Below are positions 35,811 through 49,800 of a DNA stretch of 64,000 bases, piece after piece. Position 1 is the stretch's first letter. Every line of letters begins with the position of its first letter. A program made the position numbers and the translations under genes. Origin of the DNA: Neckera pumila (lineage: Eukaryota; Streptophyta; Bryopsida; Hypnales; Neckeraceae); the NCBI GenBank assembly GCA_963969595.1, contig OZ018408.1, forward strand, positions 49,229,022-49,293,021, given 5' to 3'. Under the pieces are notes generated by a model, which made no database searches, was not told where the DNA came from, and saw only the letters and a program-made list of their open reading frames with translations.

Positions 35811-38800
35811 GAGAAGTTGGTGATGGTGAACAGTGTGAATATGGCCGCCGAATGCAGACCCTCACAAGTGTTGACTACAGAAGAGAATTTGCCTGGTCCC
35901 GGTGTTTCTGAAACAGATGGAGCTGTGCCACGTGGTAGAGTTGAAAGACTACCACGGTCATCCAGGGACTCCTTCGATGAAGAAGAGAGATTTTAAGTGA
36001 CTAGACGAGTAAGGCGAAAGGAAAAAGCTGTAGCAGTTGATTCGGGAGCCTCATCGACAAACGAAGATGAGAGTGATGCAGAGCGGACACAATCTGACAG
36101 ATTACCAAGTGCTGGCCGAAGTTTAGGCTCTCGTGACACTGATGTAGTCAGTGACACCCGTGGGGACCAAGCAGAGTTGATGGAAGTGGAACAAGACCCG
36201 GATTTTGTTGTTGCAGAAACAGTTGATGAGGTGGACAACGTGGAACCGAAACAAGTTGAAGTGGGCATAGGAGAAAGTGCAGATACAACAGCAAGAACGG
36301 AGTCCATGTCAGCATTCTCTGCATTCAGCCAATTGAATGAAATGAGCTTTGTCCCTGATGGTGAAGGATGTTATCGTAATAGGAACAACGTTCGATTTAC
36401 TCGGACAGGTGAAGGACCACATTACATTTATCATCAGATTACTTCCATCTTGGAAGGACCTTCTCTTTCGCCAACTTTATCAGAGGGAGTGACAACGCCT
36501 GTTGCAAGCGCTATGGTGGATACGGTGTTGCAGTATACCTCTCTGCCTCCACTGAGTCCAATCGGTGGACTAAATGTACACGACCAAGCAGAGGCAATTG
36601 GTGTAGGAGAAGGAGAAGACTTTGAACAATCATCTGCACAAGTGTTGGAGGCACCGGATGAAGCAAGGCCATTATAAAAAACATAATAATACATGTGATG
36701 GTAGAATAAAGTATGTGAGAGTATAGACCTTGTGTGTTAGTTTAGAAAGTCTATGAAGATGTTCAAATGACTATATGGTATTTGATTGATGTAAGCACAT
36801 AATTTAAAAATGTGAAGGTAGTTGCTAAACCTTCAATGTCATTCTGGATTTATAAATAAATATTTTAAAAACATTTTATGGAAAATGCTGTACTCATGGT
36901 ATCCGCATTTAAATATTATAACACTAATATAATTGCAATGTACAAAGCAGAAAGATTAATACATGAGACCAAAACAAATAATTGATAGGAAGAAATAAAA
37001 TGTGTTGGACTTGTGTGTCTCTTGGAAGAACTGAAATTGCATCCTTACAAACAGTTGGCATTCAAAGTGATAGTATTGCATGATGAAATTAAGAAATGGA
37101 TTTTTTTTAAATCTGAGGGGTACTCAAATTTTTGTTAACACATTTTTTGTGAATAGTTTTGCATACGATCATTGCACTTGGCCAAGTGCAAAAATGCCTA
37201 ATTTTGTGTTTATAGAGTTCTACTAAATAATTTGAATTATTGCCTGGCCACCTTGTTTGTGAGCAATGTAAAGAGTGATGATCTACTTTAAAACACCCCA
37301 CAAAGGAGATCTTATCTGTAGTAGTATAAAATATTTATGGTGTTAACAATTAGGGTTAATGAACTTTTGATTGTTTTTTGGACTAATATGTATTAGAGAA
37401 AATTTAGGGCCATTGGACTTTCTACAATAGTGCAAATACAACAAAAAGTGAAAAAAAAAAATTTAATTTAAAAATAGGAACTATGTGGTCATCTAATAAT
37501 TTGACAAAAATAATAATAAAATAATAAAATAATTTCTTTGTATTTAGACTTATCTTGAAATTCAAATGGCACTCTAGAGGCCCAAAATTTTTCTAATGGT
37601 CTTAGTTGAGAGCCATGGTAAGGCGTGAAGGGGTCCTTAGGTCAATCTTCTAATATTCTATGTAACTCTTTGGTGTGTCAATCATTATTCAAAAAAGATC
37701 TTGAAGAAGTTTTTTGAATTTCATTGGTAATTTTCCTTCATTTTCCATATTGAATTGGGTTTTTTGCCTCTACTTATACTACAAGTAGAAAATTTTCTTG
37801 AAACTTTGACCAATTTTTAATCCTATAGTTTCAAAAAGCAACGAATTATTTTTTTCTTTTCACTGGCCCACAATACATTAACTCCTTGTTCTTCCCGGTC
37901 ATTGGAGCCACAATCCAAGGCAAAATGCACTTTCTTTAAAGAGTAGCAATTGTGCATTTTCAATATGTACAAAATGAAAACTATAAAAGTTTCCTTCTTG
38001 TATAAAACAGAATTTTTAAGTTTTCACCTGCATTCATAATAAGGCAATCCTCTCATCGATAGTGACAAAAGAATGAAACCAACCAACAACTATTGTAATA
38101 GTACTACATTCACGGCTTTATTTAGACCATATAACAAGTAAAGTAAATTGCCATGGAACATGTGTTTATTTTTAGTTAAAAAAACATCCATCCAAATTCG
38201 GTTGCAAAATTGGAGAATTTAAAAAAATGACAAGAATTTTATAATCAACAAATACAAAATTGGGGCAAGACTTTATTATCTTTGGACAGAACAAGACATA
38301 TTCTTGAGATCTCACCAAGGCATTTCAAAGACCTATGTAACCACAAAACAAGACTACAGGCTAGTTTTGGAGGCCACGGCTAGATTTCATATAGTCTTGT
38401 GGACCCAACTTCAAATTTTTTACTTTGGAGAAATTGCAAGAATTTTTTGTATACTACAAATGATTAAATTTGAAAATTTTGAATTCATAAATAGAATTAG
38501 AGACTTGTATTAGTTGGAAATACTTACAAAATATAAAATCAATCAACTTCAAAATGGGGGCAAATTTTTACACCTATCCTTAGCTAAAATAATGAGGGTC
38601 TTTAGGGATTTAATGTAAAAATGTAGCCCCTATCTAGACTTACAATATGAAAGATATAGAATTTTCAGATTTTTTGAATTAGAAATTAGAAATTCACTTT
38701 TAGTTTTATTTTGGTTGTAACAATAATATAGGCACACAAGTATGCAAATTAAATTAATTAATAATAAAGCAAGAAAAGTACAAAATGAACCGTTTTCAAA

Positions 38801-38867
38801 CTAGTGACATGACAAAGTATAATAGTAGGCATAAGCACTTTGAATTTTGCTCATCTTATGAGCTTAA

Positions 38868-39749
38868 CTCCTCAAGGCCCAACAACTTTTGACAATGGAA
38901 GTTTTTAGTGAATTGTTTCACTTTGATATTTTTTGTATATGTATGTGTATGAAATTTTTTATTTAATCATACAAAAATAAAGACTACTTTGTTTAGTATA
39001 CATAGATTTTATAATAAAAAATATTGACCATTTGATTTTCAGATTATAACAATTTTGGATGATTAACTTTATAGGCAAAAATTGAAGCTTTTGGGAAGAA
39101 AATTTATAAAAAGATGAATATGCTTTTTTACCCTTCCAAAAAAATTGTATTGGAATCTAAGGCAAATGTAGTATTTTTAATTTTTTTAAATGAGAAATAG
39201 AAAACTCTCAAATTTGTACACATTTGCAAATGGGAAGAGTAGAAAGTCAAAAATTGACCAAATTGGATTCTACAAAAGATTTAAAAACTTATATACTCAT
39301 AAATTTTTGAAATTTAACAATTGATATTACTAGCATATTGTTCGAAACATCTTCAAAAAATTTGGAACCATTTTAATTATTTTTGTGTTCTTAATCACAC
39401 CAAATTGAATCTTGTATTTTTGAAGATTGCTAAAACTACAAACATGAATTTTTTTTCTCCAGAACCAATTCTTTTGTGCATAAGAAAGACTAGAAATGTC
39501 CAAGAAAAAATGATTTTTCCCATCCCTACTATTCCTTTTTATTGTAAAAAAATTATATTTGTTCCCTTCTTTGTTAGATTACATTTCCTAAATAATATTT
39601 TAAATACTTTTCATGTTGATATTTTGGAAATAAAAAAAATGCAATAAGTATGTCAACTTATCACTTTACAAGTTTACAAAATATTGAAATTTGTTTACCC
39701 TATTAAAAATTTAAAGAAGATACAGTGTGTCCTCTTGGTCCTTGAAGGA
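38868..39749. mobile_element. TTAA-family element (copy 4)
   Basis: Begins CTCCTCAAGGCCC after TTAA (38864-38867) and ends GGTCCTTGAAGGA before TTAA (39750-39753). It is 882 bp. Both TTAA flanks are intact although the ends have diverged from CCCCTAAAG. Confidence 0.55.
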
Positions 39750-40123
39750 TTAACTAGAGGTAAACATACCCAAATTGGGACCCAACCCAACTGCATGTGT
39801 TCAGTTTTGATCTATTGTACCCTAATATAATGAAGTTTGTAATCAGATTCACATCATTATAGCTCAAGTGTTGCAATTAATTGGAGATAAAAAGGTTCAT
39901 ATGAAATGGGATTGAAAAGTGATGATTTAATGAATTCAATGAACACAGCTACAACTTTAGCTGTCTTTTGAGTGGATAGTCATGGAGGCTACCTTCCTCA
40001 CACTAAGTTATATACCTTCCCTTAAAAGAATTTAAAATTTTTCATTACACCTCCCCCTTCCTCCCCCCCCCCCTTCTTGTAATTTCAGAAACCAACATAC
40101 TTGACAAACAATATGGGACAAAT

Positions 40124-40261
40124 CTGTATCCGTACCAGTATCTATATCTCGTACCTGTATTCATACCCGTATCCGCAATTTGTATTCACTACATATTTGT
40201 ATTCAATATGGTATCTATATCCAATATTGATTTTTGTACCCGTATCTGTATTTGTATTTGG
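40124..40261. repeat. Degenerate hexanucleotide array (GTATCC-type)
   Basis: About 23 imperfect units of the form GTA(T/C)C(C/T)/GTATTT. Drift between CCGTAT, TCTGTA and TTTGTA variants indicates an old microsatellite. Confidence 0.6.
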
Positions 40262-41474
40262 ATGGCTCAGATTAAATCTCACAAGATCAATAGCTTGTGA
40301 TTTTTTGAGAAATCAACGGCAATTTTGAAGGTAAGCATTTAAAAATAAATAAAAAATCAACGGCGCAAGCTTTTTCTTGCTCCGGAGGGGGCATAAATCA
40401 TCACGTCCAGTCTACACAAGAGATAGTTTATATGCAAAGCAAAAGGTTTTAGGACGATTTGGATTGTCGTTATAATCATATAGGAAATTAGTGGAGCCAC
40501 ATTAGCATCCATGTAGACAAGATCAGCTAGTCTCTCCTATAAACAACAATGAGAAGTAATATATTATTGCTTTAACCACCTATAATAATGTATCTTTTTT
40601 TAATCCAAAAATCGAATGCATGTAAAAGATTCCGGATTTATCATTTTTTGCAAAATTAAATTTGTAAACCTTATAATTTTAAATATGTAATATGTGCAAT
40701 GACCAAAGGATTCACAATGGGACATCCTACTTTTATTAGTAAGAGGCCCTTTTGAAAATTGTGATATTACAAATGACTAATACCGGTACACTAATGATGG
40801 TATTTAGTAATAGCCACACTACTTGCTTTCAAAATGCCATAAATTATTACTCTTAATGACATTCATTAAGAACTGCAACTTTGGAACATATCAATACCTA
40901 TAATATTCATGAGAATAATATCAGAATGATGATTGAAAAGTGGTAAAAATATTCATGAGAAATAATAAGTTATAACATTTTAAAATCAATTAGTGTAGGT
41001 AACACTATTTACCATCATTAGTGTAGTGTGAAAGCCACTTCTGAGAAGTGTGATATTACAAAAGGTGCCAGTAAACGCGCGCTTGTGCGCAGTGGTGCGA
41101 CTCGTTGAATTGCTGGAGGAACCGAATTCCCTCGAGGAAGTTGCTTCTTGTTGTTCTTTTCGTTCTTTCTACTGCATTGGAGCTTCGATGCAGTCCCTTT
41201 CCGATCTTACGATGCTGTTTTGTTCAGATGAAATTTCATCTTGTCGGTAGCTGAATTTCAAATTTGGAAAACTCGACGAAATTTGGAATTTCTTCGAACA
41301 TTTGATGCATCGTAAGGTTCTCCGGCGCAATTTTTACATCTGATTGTTTGACTGGAACCAATTCCGATCAGTGAGATTTATTGCGCAAGCACGCATATCT
41401 TTCTACTTCAACAATAAAAGAATTCGTATGGGGTGTGAGATCGCCAACTCTAAGGTCAGAGTTTGAGCTTGGCT

Positions 41475-44286
<2,812 letters not shown>

Positions 44287-46860
44287 ATGCCCTCCGGCCC
44301 GCCAACCCCCCTATACACACATGCTTAGCTTGTGACTGCATTGGCAACCCTCAAAATGCAGTATGAGGTTAGAAAAACAAACAATGTACTCTACAATGCT
44401 AGGTACTCTCAATGATAGCCAGAGTGGTAGGACTGTTCAGAGAGTAGAATACTCACCAATCAATTTTGTTCTATCAGGAATCGTTTCACTTTCAGGTGTC
44501 ATAGCCACGTTGCGGTCACGAAGTTTGGGGTTGAGGGTTTAATGTAGCGAATAGTGGGCATTGGAACTGCAAAACTGACTGAAGACTGCAGACGATGATT
44601 TGAAGATGAACTTGCACAAGAATTTGCAAGGTAGTGTTGATTTTGCCCAATGATGCAAATTAGCTAATGATGGCGGACAGTACGTAGTCTGTGGGTTAAT
44701 CTCTTCCAGTTATCATATTTTGTTTTGAGTTGATCGATTTCTGAACGAGATCTATTGTTTGTCTTTCTTCGGGATTTGATTACAACTGCAGATGGATGGA
44801 GTTCTAACCACGGGGTATTTGGGGAGAGCATATTCGGTGCGTATATACCAGAGCCGCTCTTTAATTTTAAATTTCAAGACGAAGATACCGCTGTTACACT
44901 GCCCACGTGATGTATTTTGATGTAGTATCATGCAATGTGCATTAACCCCTTAACGCTCTGAATTACTCCGTATGGAAGAAGATACAGGGGACTCTCGAAT
45001 TGCAAAAGGATACTATTTTGACAGAAAGACTTCAACCAACCACACGATCTGGTAGAGGGTAAGTCAAACAGAAACTGAAAATGGACAAACATTGTGTAGA
45101 TCCATAGATTATAAGCTTTGACCAAGGATTATTTATGCATTGACTTCTTCAGGCAGCTCCACCATCCTACAGTTCGGTGCTCATGGCCTTATTGAGAGGA
45201 TGAAAAAAATAAAAATAAAATGCTCATTGCCATCAGAAGGGAAATGACTGATATGTGAAAAATAAATTTATTTTCTTCGATGTGGTTATGCCAGAAGCAT
45301 TAATCCAACTAGAAAATAGATTTCACGCAAGCATTGATCTAATGGCAAATGTTGAATGACAATGTGCTAAAGGTAAATGGCAAGTGCAAGTGATGAATGA
45401 CTACGTGCTAAAGATAAATAAGTAGGGAGCATAGGAAAGGATGTGGCGCAAAATGGTGAGGTCAAGTACATAATAGACAAGTTTATTCACCAGTTCAATC
45501 TCCCAGTAAACACCAATTAGACATTAATATCATTGTTGCATGCCAAAATGACCAAGCTAGACACCACCTTCTTACATCTACAAGCATTAGATGTCAATGT
45601 TTCTTCAACAAATTTGGGAAAGATATGAACCATTGAGATATTATTCAACAAACTATTATTGTTTAAGCAAATTTTGATCAATCCAAGTTGCTCAATATAT
45701 TATGCCAATTTGATCTTGTGCCACAATAATTTTTATTATTTTATATTTTTCACATTGTAATAACAAGATCTTACATGCATGTTCCTGTTAATGCCAATAT
45801 TACATTGTTAGAAGGCTTATTGTCATCTTCAAAGTGATTGTATAAATTGAATAGGCTATTTTAAGATTTATATATTTATTGTTTAGTCTATGCAAGATTA
45901 TATTCATCTATCTACTATATGTGACCTTTCAAAATATCTATCAAATAGAAGACCTCAAGCCAATAGAGTGTCGACCATTCTTTAAGGGACAAACAAATCA
46001 TACTTCATTCAGAATGAAAATTGCTCCACAATATTCTAATGAGGCATTTATAAGACTTGGATACTTAATCACTTGGAAAATGGTAATGCCAAGACTTACA
46101 TGTTGTAATGATTGATAGATTATCAACTTGAAATTACAAATTTGATATGGTCCCATGCTGGGAATTACTATTATGGAGTTTAATTGAAAAGCTCTAGAAA
46201 TTGCAAGTATTTTCAATTGAATTCTGTATTAGTGTTTTTACTTGAAGTTGTGACTAATAATAGTCAAATTTAAATACAACATTTGACATTCCTTTTCTTT
46301 AATAATTGAATTAGGGCAATAATATTCATTTAAAGCCAAATCTACTAAGGAAATGAAAGCATTTAATTTACACATTTTTTCTACTCAACTTTGTCAAATT
46401 TCATTTTTTCATCTTTTTGAGTTGAAAACTTACGTCAACAATCATAAAATAGAAGTGTTATTAAAGAATCACCAATGTCCCATTGTTTTCTTGATTGTCC
46501 TACACCCGTCCATTAATAAAGCTTGAATAACTACCAATCAAATCCATCATTCTTCTCTTATAAGTAAGTATTCAATTTCTAAGAATCAAAGATTGTTCAA
46601 CAAAATATATAGTTACTGATATTGAATTCACAAAGGCAAAGGTTGATAGAATGTTGTTTTTTTAACTAGAATTTGATAATTTGATAATGATGCAGTATAA
46701 GCAATTTCTTCTACTATCTTACCAAACATTCATTTGAAATAAAATTTGTGCTTCATATTTGCAAGATGTCAGCAATCAAATAAGACCTTCATATTATGAA
46801 AATTTGAAATTATCATATATGCATCATTTTTGATTCAATATCTTCCAATCAATTCCTTTA
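44287..46860. other. 3' flank of DPM1 and intergenic DNA
   Basis: No gene is supported. An isolated element-like end, TTAACCCCTTAACGC, is present at 44943-44957 without a clear partner. Further right the DNA becomes AT-rich. Confidence 0.35.
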
Positions 46861-46864
46861 GTTT

Positions 46865-49800
46865 ATTTTGATTACAATCTTCATCTTCTATCCACCAAAA
46901 TCGATTGGTCATCTCATCCAATAGAATCATATGTTCTTTCATAGCCATACCTGTTTGTGTAAAGAACACTCATAAAATGAATAAAATTAAAAACTTCCTT
47001 ATTGTATTTATGTGCATGACAATGTTAGTATAAAGTAAATACAATATCAAGTATAGAACATCAACCTCCAAGGATGTTGGTTTTAGGTTGTTTGATGTCA
47101 TCAGAACTTCGAATTGCTAGGCATACCAAACCTTGTGCCTGTGCCAAAACATCCACAATAAGCACATTTTTATAGGAAATTCAATGCATGTTCTTCAATT
47201 CAATTGTAAACCAAATTTTCTAGAATTTGATCATTTCTTTGAGTTTTATAGAAATTGATGATTGTCATTTCTGAATTCCCTCAAATATTATCTACTATTC
47301 ATTTTTTTATAAGCTTGCATTGGAATTCAAAACTACGAGTAAATTCAAAGTTTTGATAGCCAATCAATTTCAAAGATAAAAAGTGATTACCGGGCTAATA
47401 ATAAAATTTTGTGGCATAATAGACATTCTCATAGGGAATGTACCTTCACCCTCGGTTAGGAACACAAATGTGACATTGTTGAAAGAGTTTATGAGCTCAA
47501 TATCTCTTCTACATGAATCAAACAAGAGACACATCGTAGTCAATCCCTAAAGTTCCAACATCTCTTTATGGGACTCTTGTGATTTTAGGTAGGCTTATAT
47601 GACTTGAGTTTTTGACATGATTTGGTGAAAAAAAATTAAAGATTGAAAATCATATAAGCTTTTTGGAAATATGATTTTTGTTTTAATTGGTGTCTGGGAC
47701 CAAAATTATGCCGCAGTAAGTCCAAATAAAATAAAAACAACATCACAAAAAATTAAATTTTTTAAATTTTAAATTTTTTTCAAATATTTACATATGAAGC
47801 TTTGATTCATTCTATTTGGACTAGTGATGAAAAAGTAATGAACAATCTCGTTTTTCAATCATTTTGAGCATCTTCTTCAAAATATAACTTATAGAATTTA
47901 TTTTTTGAATGCAGTTTTCACAACTTTTCAAGGTTAAACAAGGTTAAATTTGCTTTCTAGAATAATATCACAATTGGAATTATTGTGTTTTACTAGTTTA
48001 GTTTTTCATTCAATCTTATGCCTTCTTTTATTTGTTAATTTTTTTAAGAATGAAAATCAAGTTTTAAAAAAAAATTCCCTTGAATCTCAACTCAGTTTTT
48101 CAACATAAAAAGATAGAAAGTCAAAAATTATAGTGCAGATATTTTAAGCCAAAAGTCTTCAAAGCCAAAAAATTTATTCAAGCAAGGTGTAAAAAACTTG
48201 TTTTCTTCACTTCAAATGCAATTATCTTGCAATCCATGTAGTCACAATTTGTGAATTTCTTCTGCATATTTTGATAAGAATCTAGTGTAAGACCTGGTTG
48301 TTAGATATGGAAAAAATAATTTCTGAATTCTTTTGCTCTTTGCCATAGAAATGGATATTTTGAGTGTTTTGATGAAAAAAGGCCTTAAGACTCCAGGGGT
48401 TAATAAAATACTCCATCACAACAAAAGAAGAAACCAATGTTGAAAACCATTAATACTACCTTGTCTTAATGATATGAATTAATAAATGGCTAGTCAAAGT
48501 TGATAAAGTATTGTAGAAGTCATCAGCCAAAAGACAAAATAAGTAGAGCACTTTTCAAAAAATGATGTCTAAATTAAAAAATCACTACATACATTATATT
48601 TTCAAATACATTAAATGATTGATATTCATAGGTTACATGACAAACTATATCATTAGTATTGAGTTGATAAAATGAGACAATATTCTATCTTACACAGTGG
48701 CCTTCCAAAAACTCCAACAAGTCCCTTCTTCTCCTTCAATAATTTGTAAATCGAATCCATGCTTTTTAGCCCATTTTTTCACCTATTTGGCAAAGATTAC
48801 CAAAATTTGTTACAAATCCCATCTATAATGTATATCAGTAAATACTTCTACTACAAAATAAGAATTTTAATTTGCATATGCCACATGCCCCATGACATTT
48901 GTTTAATTTCTATTAGAAGATCTCATTTTGTAATAGGTTTTCTTTTTCACATGAATTACAAAGTCAAAAGGCTTCTATACTAGAATCTATGCAATTTGTA
49001 AATGGATGTGCTCAAAGAACTTACTACATTTACAAAAGGAATAAAGATGTCGTTGGTTAAATATGTGAAACGTGAACTACCATCCAAGATGAGATCATAA
49101 AATACGTCCTCTATATCATTACGCAATACCATTTCTTCACCGTACTTGATATTTATCAATGGTACCTCATAAAATCTGCAATAATATGATTATAGCATCA
49201 TATTGGCATATAAAATTGGTTCAAGGTGAGTATATAATAGAGATAAGACATGTTATCAAGAATATTAGTCAGCTACACAATCAAAGGTTTTTGTCTAACT
49301 TCAATTTTAGTTAGAGAAGTTACAATTTAGATACATCCAATCTATGAAAAACAAATAAATTTGACTACAATCAAATCCAATAATTGAACCTACAAAAAAT
49401 TCAAACTTGAAGAGGCCAACACTTTTAGCATTCAAAATTTTCCAAAATCTATTATATACTCACCTTGAATCAATGAATAAAAAGTTACATTGAAAACCAA
49501 CATAGTTTATGAAAACACACAACTCTAAGCAATACTTTGTCAAATTTTTGTAAGGCAACCAAAAATGAATATTTTAAATCGTAATATATACCCTTTATCT
49601 TTGAAAAGTGGTACCCATGGTAGGTTTGTGCCTAATTTCCTTAATGGAAAACCAAACACAATATATCCAGCAAAAAAACTATTGGTTTTGGCCAAGCACA
49701 GGAGGATACTGTTCTCGGCCTTGTTCTTGTCATATAATTGCCTGGGAAAAGAAAGGGGGTGCCCATTCAAACCCAAAATACCATCAGTTTGAAGTTTTTC

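Larger units (their letters stand above)
32279..36677 (+). pseudogene. Large ParB-like / DNA methyltransferase-like gene, interrupted
   Basis: One frame covers about 1,465 codons. I start it at the ATG at 32279, six bases after a TTTTCAG acceptor-like site. It is broken by a one-base slip in a G8 run (33065-33072), TGA 34257-34259, TAG 34563-34565 and TAA 35994-35996. All pieces after the slip share one frame. Order: an unrecognised N-terminal region; an Arg/Gly-rich basic linker (about 33165-33520); a ParB-like segment (33786-34169) with EPVDGQHVGGACKRAQ; a Lys-rich helical linker; a methyltransferase-like segment (35157-35810); and an acidic Ser/Glu/Asp tail. Known: ParB-methylase combinations occur in bacterial and phage DNA methylases. 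Inferred: this is an element-borne or domesticated DNA-binding protein with lost catalysis. The coherent frame with few lesions argues for recent decay, or that one or two lesions are assembly errors. Confidence 0.55.
36678..41474. other. AT-rich intergenic DNA with repeats
   Basis: No gene is supported. It holds TTAA-family copy 4, a possible further relative between about 37890 and 38615, a C10 run near 40063-40072 and a degenerate hexamer array at 40124-40261. The last 430 bases before DPM1 are GC-richer and are likely its promoter and 5' leader. Confidence 0.4.

Noticed and set aside
204..36677. Endogenised giant virus as a source of the large decayed genes
   Set aside because: ParB, methylase and HAD domains are seen in such viruses, but no capsid, polymerase or packaging gene is visible, and two of the large genes have introns. 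A mobile-element origin is simpler.
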